From Chromatiales bacterium (GTDB lineage Bacteria; Pseudomonadota; Gammaproteobacteria; UBA6429; Thiohalophilaceae): 51,695 bases of DNA. The position numbers were made by a program, and so were the translations under genes. The stretch's first letter is position 1. Each line of letters opens with the position of its first letter. The notes below the pieces were generated by a model. The model was given only the letters and a program-made list of their open reading frames with translations, was not told where the DNA came from and ran no database searches. The stretch is taken from contig JALVOC010000013.1 in the NCBI GenBank assembly GCA_027032075.1, positions 1 to 51,695 of the forward strand, written 5' to 3'. Positions 6,363 to 14,186 of this stretch are shown here, piece after piece.

Positions 6363-6743
6363 ATGAAAATCACCAATATAGATCATATCGTTCTGACGGT
6401 TAAAGATATTGAGGAAACAGTACAGTTCTATGAATCTGTTCTTGGTATGGCCTCAGAAACATTTGGTAAAGGTAGAGTTGCATTAAAATTTGGAAATCAA
6501 AAAATCAATCTTCATAAGCAAGGTCAAGAATTTGAGCCAAAAGCAAATAAGCCAGTGCCAGGTTCTGAGGACTTATGTTTTATTACTGAAACAAAACTGG
6601 AAGTAGCAATGGAGCATGTAAGAATCAAGGGTGTAAACATCCTTGAAGGGCCGGTGGCGAGAACAGGAGCAATCGGTTCAATTGTTTCTTTCTATTTCAG
6701 AGATCCAGATGGAAATTTGATTGAAGTGGCAAATTATGCATAA
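6363..6743 (+). CDS. VOC family (glyoxalase/bleomycin-resistance fold) protein
   Basis: This 126-residue protein has two beta-alpha-beta-beta-beta halves of the vicinal oxygen chelate fold. The N-terminal KITNIDHIVLTVKDIEETV contains the first metal-ligand His, and the C-terminal FYFRDPDGNLIEVANY carries the Glu typical of metal-binding members. It resembles the small VOC group often annotated as virulence-protein-like, with activities ranging from glyoxalase to thiol transfer; no substrate can be assigned. It is a single-gene cassette with attC sites on both sides, and its AT-rich codon use matches the array. Confidence 0.88.
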   Translation: MKITNIDHIVLTVKDIEETVQFYESVLGMASETFGKGRVALKFGNQKINLHKQGQEFEPKANKPVPGSEDLCFITETKLEVAMEHVRIKGVNILEGPVARTGAIGSIVSFYFRDPDGNLIEVANYA

Positions 6744-6747
6744 AGCA

Positions 6748-6828
6748 CATAACAAGGCAAATGCACTCGGACAGCAAAAAGCGCCGCTTCGCTCTGCTTT
6801 TTGCTGCCGGCGATTTGCGTCGTTATGC
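6748..6828 (+). other. Integron attC recombination site
   Basis: CATAACAAGGCAAATGCAC and CGGACAGCAAAAAGC pair with GCTTTTTGCTGCCGG and CGATTTGCGTCGTTATGC. The arms and loop are strongly similar to those at 4213-4298 and 7949-8031, suggesting cassettes drawn from one attC family. Confidence 0.9.
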
Positions 6829-6854
6829 GCAAAAAACCAAAACAGGAGATATAA

Positions 6855-7247
6855 ATGAATCGGGTAGAAACAGATGTGTGGGACACAATCCAAGAAATGA
6901 ACAAGTGCTGGACTTGTGGCGATCCGTCCGAATTAGAGAAGCTCTTGGATTACTTTCATGACAAAATGGTTGCTATTACAGCAACAAACAAATACAGATT
7001 GGAGGGGAAAGAAGCCTGCTTTAATGGATGGAAAGGTTTTGCTGAAAGCACAAAAATACATTTCTGGAAAGAAAGTGATCCAAAGATACAAATATACGGG
7101 GATGCTGCTGTTGTTACATACTATTTTGATATGTCATTTGATATGGGAAGGCAAACCATCAATATGGGTGGAAGAGATATGTTTACCCTGATAAAAGAAA
7201 ATGATAAATGGTTGGTTGTTGCTGACCAATTCTCACAATATCCCTAG
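6855..7247 (+). CDS. NTF2-like / SnoaL-type protein
   Basis: This 130-residue protein fits the NTF2-like (DUF4440/SnoaL) alpha-plus-beta cone fold: an N-terminal helix pair with WDTIQEMNKCWTCGDPSELE, a central FHDKMVAITATN, and C-terminal strands with DAAVVTYYFDMS and WLVVADQFSQYP. Such proteins bind small hydrophobic ligands or act as isomerases; no catalytic residues can be assigned. ATG 6855 follows CAGGAGATATAA, a good ribosome site. Its stop is two bases before the next gene with no attC between, so the two genes share one cassette. Confidence 0.8.
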   Translation: MNRVETDVWDTIQEMNKCWTCGDPSELEKLLDYFHDKMVAITATNKYRLEGKEACFNGWKGFAESTKIHFWKESDPKIQIYGDAAVVTYYFDMSFDMGRQTINMGGRDMFTLIKENDKWLVVADQFSQYP

Positions 7248-7249
7248 CC

Positions 7250-7954
7250 ATGAGGAAAGCAGGCTCATTTACAGGATTTTCTAATGAAACACTCTCATTT
7301 TTGAAGTCCTTGCAGGCAAACAACAATAAAGATTGGTTCGAAAAACATAAAGAGGACTACAATCTATTTTTATTGAACCCACTAAAAAGCTTAGTAAATG
7401 ATTTAAGTGAATTCATGCTCACCATAGACTCGCGCTTTGAAGTAAGCCCAGCAATCAACAGAACAATATCAAGAATACACCGTGATACAAGATTTACAAA
7501 AGACAAATCACCTTATAAAACGACAGCATGGATAACATTTAAGAGGCCCAAAAAGGACTGGAAAGATTCACCGGCATATTTTTTTGAGTTATCCCGAGAT
7601 TCATATAGATTTGGCATGGGACTTTACAGCGCATCGCCAACTACCATGAGTTTGCTTCGAGAAGCCATTGATGAAAAACCAGAGGAATTTGATAAGGTCA
7701 ATACATTCTACAACAAACAGGATGTTTTCCACATCGAAGGAGAATGATATGTACGAATCATGGATAAAAGTAAATCCAGCGAAGTGCTAAATTGGTATCA
7801 ACGAAAAAACCTATATTTTGTGTGCAACAGAAATATTGATAAGTTACTGTTCAGTAGCGGTCTTGTAGAGAATCTATTATCCTCTTTTTCTCTCCTTGAG
7901 CCATTGTACCAATATCTTTTGAAGGTCAGAGAGAATGAGACAAAAATCGCATAA
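7250..7954 (+). pseudogene. DUF2461 (TIGR02453 family) gene with an in-frame stop
   Basis: The first 165 codons encode a DUF2461 domain, with FTGFSNETLSFLKSLQ at the start, NKDWFEKHKEDY near residue 28, and the conserved ISRIHRDTRFTKDKSPYKT near residue 78. A TGA at 7745-7747 stops translation. The same frame then continues YVRIMDKSKSSEVLNWYQRK to 7954, completing a length of about 234 residues, normal for the family. A C-to-T change of CGA to TGA would explain the break (GERYVRI to GE-stop). The function of the family is unknown. A truncated 165-residue product or read-through is possible; a sequencing error cannot be excluded. Confidence 0.8.
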
Positions 7955-8031
7955 CAATCACATGCATTCGGACAGCAAAAAGCGCAGCTCGTTCCTCGCT
8001 CTGCTTTTTGCTGCCGGTGATGTGGGGCTTT
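7949..8031 (+). other. attC site with degenerate right core
   Basis: GCATAACAATCACATGCA then CGGACAGCAAAAAGCGC pairs with GCTTTTTGCTGCCGG and TGATGTG as in the site at 6748-6828. The right core reads GGCTTTGAG instead of GCGTTATG, so recombination at this site may be impaired. Confidence 0.75.
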
Positions 8032-8033
8032 GA

Positions 8034-8532
8034 GGCTGTAGAAAAACCCAGAAATATGCCTTGTATTCAGTTATAATGCATCAAAGCAACAATAACTGGG
8101 ACATCCATACTCTTAAATAGCCAGAAATAATTTCCGCCTCAGTTTAAGAGCTGAGATTCAGAACTAACGATTATAATTTCGCTCAATCAGGATGAAATTT
8201 TCAAAAATACCCAATAAAAACTGCAGCCCTGCGGCTTACGGACAAATTAAACCCACTGACAAGCGCCAGTAACGTAATAAATGAAAGGAAAGAAATCAAT
8301 CTAGGCCGGACTTGCCCGATAAAACTGAAGGCATTGGGACATACCCTAAAACCATTTCCTGCCCACCGATGCCGCATAGGCCCAGATCTGATCAACCGGC
8401 CCCATGACACGTGGGTACCGGTTTTCAAATTGGCAGACTGATTCCAGCCTGTTATCTGGTTCGACTCCCAGACGCACCAGTATGAAAAACCGGGGAACCC
8501 ACACTTTGGAATAGCCAAAAGTTCATTTACTT
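8034..8532. other. Gene-poor stretch
   Basis: A minus-strand frame of 105 codons (8201-8518) is open, but I recognise no family and it has no clear ribosome site, so it is not called as a gene. ACTGGGACATCCAT near 8094-8110 resembles, in reverse orientation, the GGATGTCCC edge motif of the transposase-derived units. Confidence 0.4.
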
Positions 8533-9900
8533 CTAATATGGTTGAGGCGCTTTTGGTATATTCGCAATTCCAACCGTGCCGGTGCCATTTGGATATAAGC
8601 CAATATCTCTCCCAAAACGGCCAGCAGCTTTCCCAGGCGAGCCGGCTTGCAATCTATAATAATCCTCAATTGTTCCTTGTCCAACAAACATCGGATTATT
8701 GACCTGGGAACGAAGATCGTTGTTTGTCTGACTTCTCCATGAACTCAAGCTAGTATAATCAATGCGATCTTGTGCATAACCATTAACTACGAAATATTCG
8801 CCTATATAATATATGTTGTTATCAATATAATCCGCAGAGGTGGACTTGTCATTGAGTGTGGAATCCAATCTTATTGCGACATTACCAGATGTATCCTGCA
8901 CAAGAATATTGTCCCATATCTCTATACCAGTAAATCCCCGTATCTGCATTCCGGTTTCTGCGATAATTACGTTATTATGTATTTTCAGGCCGGTGCTCTG
9001 GGTGCCGGTTTCCTGGACATGTGCATTGATACCGATTTTGACTGGCCGACTGTCTACTGAATAGATTAGGTTTTCATATACCTCCTGATTTAGATGAGCG
9101 GGATCGCCTCGACCTCCAACGGAATATCGAATTCCCCAGTGGACATCATATATTTTATTTCTTCGTATAATCGTACCTTTACGCCCGGTTGAACGCTTGT
9201 GGAAAACACCATTATATACACGCCAGATCTCATTGTGTTCTATTAACGTATTTTCCATGTCATAACTGTGAACTCCGGCAATATTATCATAATCACGTGG
9301 GTCAGCTATTCCATTGGCATATACATCATGGAGACGATTGTTTCTTGCAATACAATTCAAACAACCATCAAATTTGATTGCACCAATATTTGATCCTGAA
9401 TTCCATAATATGTGGTGTATATTATTGCTTTCTACGACTATGCCTTCTGATGTTGCTGTTGTGTGCACACCTGCACGCATCGCATTTCTAATTTCAAAAC
9501 CACGTATTGTTATAAAATCAAAGCCGAAAATATAGAATCCGGCACCCTCGTAATTCTGATCTATAATCACCTGATCACCGGGGTATGCTTCGTAGACAAT
9601 GGGATTTCCTGGCTGTCCTGATTTTTTCGGCTTTAAACCCAAAACGCCCGAATTGGGATATACCTCCAGCTCTTTATATACCCCCGCCTTTACATAGACC
9701 TTCTCTCCTGCCTCGAGAGTATTCGCGGCTTTTTGGATTGTTTTCCAAGGCGCTGATTCCGTGCCTGGATTGTTATCAGAAGCATTTGGGTGGTTTTGAT
9801 CTACATAAAATATGTCTCCGGGGGCGGCCCACCCACTCGTTGATAACGCAAATGCCGCGGCGGACAATACAGCAAGTATCTTTGATTTTACCGTAAACAT
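8533..9900 (-). CDS. Secreted right-handed parallel beta-helix protein
   Basis: This 455-residue protein starts at the ATG at 9900, chosen because a signal peptide follows directly (KSKILAVLSAAAFALSTSGWA, cleaved before APGD) and CAGGG lies 9 bases upstream; an upstream ATG at 9969 would add 23 unlikely residues. The mature N-terminus FYVDQNHPNASD-NNPGTESAPWKTIQKA is the DUF1565-like opening of secreted beta-helix proteins, followed by repeated rungs such as IRGFEIRNAMRAGV and IEHNEIWRVYNGV. The family includes polysaccharide lyases and epimerases; no catalytic residues are certain. It is the only intact gene on the minus strand in the cassette zone, between attC-like sites at 7949 and 10789. 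Confidence 0.85.
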   Translation of the reverse strand: MFTVKSKILAVLSAAAFALSTSGWAAPGDIFYVDQNHPNASDNNPGTESAPWKTIQKAANTLEAGEKVYVKAGVYKELEVYPNSGVLGLKPKKSGQPGNPIVYEAYPGDQVIIDQNYEGAGFYIFGFDFITIRGFEIRNAMRAGVHTTATSEGIVVESNNIHHILWNSGSNIGAIKFDGCLNCIARNNRLHDVYANGIADPRDYDNIAGVHSYDMENTLIEHNEIWRVYNGVFHKRSTGRKGTIIRRNKIYDVHWGIRYSVGGRGDPAHLNQEVYENLIYSVDSRPVKIGINAHVQETGTQSTGLKIHNNVIIAETGMQIRGFTGIEIWDNILVQDTSGNVAIRLDSTLNDKSTSADYIDNNIYYIGEYFVVNGYAQDRIDYTSLSSWRSQTNNDLRSQVNNPMFVGQGTIEDYYRLQAGSPGKAAGRFGRDIGLYPNGTGTVGIANIPKAPQPY

Positions 9901-10144
9901 ATAGAGTAACCCTGTGATCGAATTTAACCATTTTTCATTAAAGTATTGATTTTCGTAGTGTTCAATCAACTAATCGACATAATTGACCAATAGGTATCGC
10001 AGGGTCTGGCGCACCCTTAAATACACTTAATATTTGTGTGTTTTAGCCTGTCTCCAATTCGATCCTGGGCAAAGGATTCGCCACCCTTATATAGCGATCG
10101 GCAGACTGCGGTAAGAATAGAGCTGGCGTCAGCAGTCAATTACT

Positions 10145-10475
10145 TCCACTGGATTCCCGAGCTAATGCTTTTTTCCGATCGCTTGGCGGGAACTCATTGT
10201 AATGATTACTGAGTAACCAGTAAGCGACGAATATTCGTGCTGCAGAGTACAAAACGGCCCTTCACCGCGTAGGTGATCACATTGGTGGCCAAATAACGCC
10301 AGGTTTCATAAACAGCGCCTCAATTCATTCTTTGCAGTAACGATAATGATGTTGTGTGCAGATCTTTACCACAGAGAAAGGCGCGGTAAAGGCAATATCT
10401 GACACGATGACATTGGATGATAGCCTTGCTGCGCCAGGCCGGTTCTCAATGAGTGCGGGTGATCCCAACCACCTG
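10145..10475 (-). pseudogene. Highly decayed RAYT transposase fragment E
   Basis: On the minus strand the order of features parallels unit D: an upstream region like the GGTGAAAATATTTTTGGG leader, a start region near 10475, the ACCACAGAGAAAGGCGCGG segment at 10370-10388, and GAAAAAAGCATTAGC near 10165. Many frameshifts and substitutions destroy the frame. It extends further toward the middle of the transposase than A or B. The rest of 9901-10788 holds no recognisable gene. Confidence 0.55.
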
Positions 10476-10788
10476 TGTTTCTATCCATTGATATTTAATG
10501 GTGAAAATATTTTTGGGATGCTATATTTTATCTCAATGATGGCTGTCCTGGTTGTTGTTTCGATTGTCTATACTATGCATGAATGTTTAAACGGCATAAG
10601 GTCATGTCGGGCAGATCCTGTTATTAGAAGGATCAATCGATGCGGTTCGCAGGCTCACCACATCCTACATGGAATAATTTCAAAGGTACGCCCTCTTGAT
10701 CGAAAAAGGCAAAGACTTATCAAGCCTCGATTTGAATTGTGATTCAATCAAAAGGCAAACAAGCGGAACAATAATATATCAGCATCCA

Positions 10789-10865
10789 CCAAACACATGC
10801 AGCCTGACCACAGAAGCATCGCACCGCTTCGGCTTTTGCAGCCGGCAGTTGTGTGGCGTTAGATT
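10789..10865 (+). other. attC-like site
   Basis: CCAAACACATGCAGCC with CACAGAAGC pairs imperfectly with GCTTTTGCAGCCGGCAG and TTGTGTGGCGTTAGAT. The right core GGCGTTAGA is good, while the left core reads CCAAACA rather than a YTAAC form. It is the last attC-like site toward the right and precedes the membrane gene at 10880. Confidence 0.6.
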
Positions 10866-10879
10866 TAAAGAGAATACCT

Positions 10880-11407
10880 ATGGGATTTTTTGACAAAATG
10901 ACCGAATCGGCATTCAAGGAAGGAATCAACGGTGAAACCATATATTTCCCGAACGGCGTTTTGGGTAAAGGTCGGCTGGTTCAAGAGTCTGCACGAAAAG
11001 AGCAACTATTCAAATTTCACAAGCGGTTAAACAAGTATCTGATCCCTGTTAGTATTTTATATGGCATACTCGCTGGCTTGACCGGTGAAGTTTCATTAAC
11101 TGGTTTTATGCCTCTTATAATACTCGGTATTATCGTATTTCTCAGGCAAAGATTTCTTATGAGAGGCCTGCCCATTCACGATGAAAAGCTCACAGTAAAA
11201 GAAGCATCAACTTACGCAGCAAAAGCTTTTCACCCTGTATTTTTGTTTCTCATTGTGCTAAATGGAATTATATTACTGCTTCTGTCTTTCGCTTTACCAT
11301 TTATTTTGGAAAAGCCCATAGATGAAGTGTTTTTTCTGATGTTGTTTCCATTTGCAATTGGTCTAATGTCCCTGGGAATTGGCTTGTACCTGTATAAAGT
11401 TAAATAA
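10880..11407 (+). CDS. Small polytopic membrane protein, unknown function
   Basis: This 175-residue protein starts at the ATG at 10880, 7 bases after AAAGAGA; the frame also opens at a GTG inside the attC at 10853, which is unlikely to be used. After a soluble N-terminus (MGFFDKMTESAFKEG) there are hydrophobic segments around residues 56-95, 116-140 and 145-170, ending in YLYKVK. The family is not recognised. It directly follows the last attC-like site and looks like the final cassette; no attC is seen after its stop, so the array seems to end near 11,410. Confidence 0.7.
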   Translation: MGFFDKMTESAFKEGINGETIYFPNGVLGKGRLVQESARKEQLFKFHKRLNKYLIPVSILYGILAGLTGEVSLTGFMPLIILGIIVFLRQRFLMRGLPIHDEKLTVKEASTYAAKAFHPVFLFLIVLNGIILLLLSFALPFILEKPIDEVFFLMLFPFAIGLMSLGIGLYLYKVK

Positions 11408-11485
11408 TCTACCAAACGGTTCGAGAGGAAAGCGACATAAAACACGCCGCATTCTCTCTTCTATACTGCAACATTCGGTAAAGAA

Positions 11486-12067
11486 ATGGCTAAATGTCCA
11501 AAATGCGGAGAGGCACAGGATTGGTGGAAGTTGCTTCATTTTGACAGGACTCAGTTAATGACCTGTCGGCGATGTGGTTCAGTCCTGGCTATAGATCCTC
11601 ATCGGTCAATTATTCTGCTAGGTGGCCTCATCGCTTTGTTGGTATTGCCGCAAACAAGGTTACTTCCTTTCGACTGGGGTATATTATGGTTCATTGGCGT
11701 TTTAATCGTCTATATACCATTCTATCTTGGCTATATGAAACTGAATCTTGTCACCGATGCTGAGCTGGATGTCACACCAGCTCAGGAGGTGGAATTCAGC
11801 ACTTATGCGAGAGGACGTCGTCGTTTTCGTGTCGTCGGTCGTTTTTTATTCGCGGGAGGGCTTCTCCTGTTTCTTGCCGGAGTATCCCTGTCTTCCGTCC
11901 AGACAAGTGCAGTGGTTGCGGTATGGGGCCTGGTTGTCATGTCAGCAGGATTAGGAATACTCACTATCAGCAAATGTCCGTTCTGTAAAAAAACAACGAT
12001 ACATAACCCTTTTGGGGGTGGAGGCAGGTGCATCAATTGCCATCGAGAGATTGATATAGATGAATAA
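11486..12067 (+). CDS. Zinc-ribbon membrane protein, unknown function
   Basis: This 193-residue protein has an N-terminal zinc ribbon (CPKCG at residues 4-8 with CRRCG near 28) and a second C-terminal ribbon (CPFC near 164 with CINC near 181). Between them are two pairs of transmembrane helices, roughly residues 40-85 and 115-158. Twin ribbons on both ends suggest a cytoplasmic metal-binding or protein-contact face, but no role is known. A similar AT-balanced composition to the chromosomal genes and the lack of attC around it place it outside the array. No partner gene is evident. Confidence 0.75.
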   Translation: MAKCPKCGEAQDWWKLLHFDRTQLMTCRRCGSVLAIDPHRSIILLGGLIALLVLPQTRLLPFDWGILWFIGVLIVYIPFYLGYMKLNLVTDAELDVTPAQEVEFSTYARGRRRFRVVGRFLFAGGLLLFLAGVSLSSVQTSAVVAVWGLVVMSAGLGILTISKCPFCKKTTIHNPFGGGGRCINCHREIDIDE

Positions 12068-12744
12068 TCATGGTTCTGACAGCTATACGACCTCCCCTTA
12101 TGCGGGACATTCTGTCCTGATATCTATCGTTCCAATTGCAGTTGGTAGTGAAAAATATTACTAATTATGGCTTGCCTTCTGATTTTCGTTCCTTGTCAAA
12201 CGAGGGTGACTGTGTCATCCCACCTGTTTCCATTTCTGTCGATATACTGCCGCAAACACCCGTGCCGTCGGCATGTTGATGACGCCATGTGACCACCCCA
12301 GGATATCTTCTGCCCTACAGGGTCGTTCAAATGCCGCTGTCCCAGGAGCGGCTGGAAACATGCCGGGCAACCATCCTTGACATTGGCATGGTTGCCGGCG
12401 TGATGCTGGCTTCCTCTGTTGTTATCCCCTGGCATAAAGTGGTGAAGTTGCAGGAGAATGCTATATTTACCTTATCAGGTGAGACTCGCCGGTCTGACCG
12501 TTCCTTTTTCCCGGCTAGCACACAGGTCAGAAGTACGGTGGGCTGCCTTTGGACCCGCTGGATAATGGTGCGGAATTGTGGCTGTTTTTGGAGCGTCATT
12601 TCCGTCTTTCGGGAAATGCGGGTGCCGGGGGAACCAATCTGCCGAAAAACAGGCCAGGCACCTTTTCCGCATCGACATTCAGCCACACCCGTATTTGATA
12701 ACTGTATTTTATACCCGCAATTGCCAACGAGAAGGAGCAAAGCC
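12068..12744. other. Intergenic stretch with hairpins
   Basis: No convincing gene is present. The frame of the downstream gene is open upstream to 12289, but this extension has no family signal. Two hairpins are visible: CAACCAT paired with ATGGTTG around 12362-12400 with GC-rich extension, and CATTTCC paired with GGAAATG around 12597-12619. A decayed gene is possible but not supported. Confidence 0.4.
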
Positions 12745-13098
12745 ATGGCGACACATGTTATCGAAAAATCAAATTGGGAGGATTATCTCAATCGTGTCAG
12801 CAAAACACTGAGTGCCTCTCTGGTTGAGGTGGAGGTGGCTGGCTTGGATATCGGCGATCAGATCGAGGCTGAATGGGTGATACTGTCCGGCCTCAGTTAT
12901 GATCCCAAGGATGACCTGGTGACGGTGGATCTGCTGAGTAAGGATGATCAGAACGTGGAGCACCTTGTGCATACGCCCACTGAACTGGTAGTGGATGAAG
13001 AGGCCGCCGGCCTGACCAGTCTGGTCGTGAGCGACAGCGAGGCGCACCGCACCATTCTCAAGTTGAAGAAACCCTTGGCGCTGCCGCCACCGAAATAG
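12745..13098 (+). CDS. DUF5335 family protein
   Basis: This 117-residue soluble protein starts at the ATG at 12745, 7 bases after GAAGGAGC, although the frame is open far upstream. It has the DUF5335 pattern: an N-terminal NWEDYLNRVSKTL helix, then VEVEVAGLDIGDQIEAEW and SYDPKDDLVTVDLLS, an acidic middle, and a C-terminal strand region ending in TILKLKKPL. Function unknown; members are often encoded beside stress or BON-domain genes, and a BON-domain gene lies convergently 78 bases away here. The long run of acidic residues suggests a cytoplasmic protein. Confidence 0.85.
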   Translation: MATHVIEKSNWEDYLNRVSKTLSASLVEVEVAGLDIGDQIEAEWVILSGLSYDPKDDLVTVDLLSKDDQNVEHLVHTPTELVVDEEAAGLTSLVVSDSEAHRTILKLKKPLALPPPK

Positions 13099-13176
13099 AC
13101 GCAACATTCCACACAGGCGCGGTCATCACACACGCATAGTCTGCGGGGCGCTTTTTGATGCTTGCCGCGTGAGCGG

Positions 13177-13926
13177 TCAGGCAGGGTCTACCGGCAGCAG
13201 TTCGTTAACCACGTTCCGCACCCCGTTGATGTACCAGGCATCACACTCGGCGAGTAACTTCTGTCTGCCGGTGGGGATACCGCCAGACAGGGTAATGACA
13301 GCATCCTTGCAATTTAGGGTCACATCAGCGGCATCCACCAGATGATCCTTCTCCAGAGCGAGTTCCACGCTGTCGAGGATCTCGCCGTCGTTGTCTTCCT
13401 CGGCCGGCTCCACGCGTAACTCATTGCGCACATTGGTAGAGCCGGGCACCCACCAGGCAAGCAGTTCCGCCAGACGCCGATGCGAGAGACTGTTGACGCA
13501 CCCGCTCAATACCACCTCGCGCGGCTCCTCCACGCCAATGATGATTTCACCCACGGCATCCGCCGGATCATGGACCACGCTTTGCTCACCCTTTCGGTTG
13601 ACGGTGATGAGCTTGTGATTACAAAGGGCGTTTTCTCCCAGCAGGGCATCGCGCACGTGGAGCATCACTTCATCCATGCCCATGGCTTCGACAGGCCTGA
13701 GCTGCAACGTGTCGATGACCTCCCGCACCCCAGGGACCGCCTGGGTCGCAAGCACGGCACGCCGCTTGGCAGCGATGTGTTCCACCTCGCCAGAGAGGAG
13801 CACCGCATCCCCCTCGACTACAACCTTGATAGGGAAACTGTGCAAATTAACAGCGGATTCCACCTCCAGTGCAGCCTGTACAGCTTTCTGCAGTTCCTGT
13901 AGTTTGCTCGACGCGATATTGTTCAT
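13177..13926 (-). CDS. BON domain protein with three tandem BON repeats
   Basis: This 249-residue protein starts at the ATG at 13926 with GAGGAT about 8 bases upstream; a longer frame to 14028 lacks support. Three BON-type modules are visible: residues about 15-80 (VVVEGDAVLLSGEVEHI...AVPGVREVIDTL), 95-175 (VVLSGCVNSLSHRRLAELLAWWVPGSTNVRNEL) and 185-245 (DAVITLSGGIPTGRQK...INGVRNVVNEL). BON domains bind phospholipids or act as osmotic-stress scaffolds. There is no signal peptide, so unlike OsmY it should stay in the cytoplasm. The conserved Gly and Val pattern is kept in all three. Confidence 0.85.
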   Translation of the reverse strand: MNNIASSKLQELQKAVQAALEVESAVNLHSFPIKVVVEGDAVLLSGEVEHIAAKRRAVLATQAVPGVREVIDTLQLRPVEAMGMDEVMLHVRDALLGENALCNHKLITVNRKGEQSVVHDPADAVGEIIIGVEEPREVVLSGCVNSLSHRRLAELLAWWVPGSTNVRNELRVEPAEEDNDGEILDSVELALEKDHLVDAADVTLNCKDAVITLSGGIPTGRQKLLAECDAWYINGVRNVVNELLPVDPA

Positions 13927-14186
13927 GATGGTGATCCTCGTTTGTTCTATGATCCTCTTTATATGCAGATCATGGGGTTGCGAAATAATTTTTAAACCGC
14001 CCGATGTGGTGAAAAGCGCCATTTTCACTCCCGGGTGCGGGGCACGATCAGGGTTGCAGATCTTTACGCCGGAAGGAAAGCTTGTTGCAGCAACCCGGCT
14101 TTACCGGAAAACAGTCGAACCGTTCTCTTTCTGTCCTGCCTGAAAACAGGTATATTAGCTCTGTTTTATACCATGGGTGATATATC

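Noticed and set aside
7745-7747. Selenocysteine reading of the TGA in the DUF2461 gene
   Set aside because: No SECIS-like hairpin is evident right after the TGA, the family is not known for selenocysteine, and simple CGA-to-TGA loss explains it.
8440-8490. tRNA-like 3' end (GGTTCGACTCCCAG and CACCA)
   Set aside because: The T-arm does not pair properly with a 7-base loop, and no acceptor, D or anticodon arm could be built upstream.
8201-8518. Minus-strand 105-codon frame
   Set aside because: No recognisable family and no ribosome site; it may be real but I cannot support it.
12289-12744. N-terminal extension of the DUF5335 frame to 269 residues
   Set aside because: The extension has no family similarity, and a strong ribosome site precedes ATG 12745; the domain begins there.
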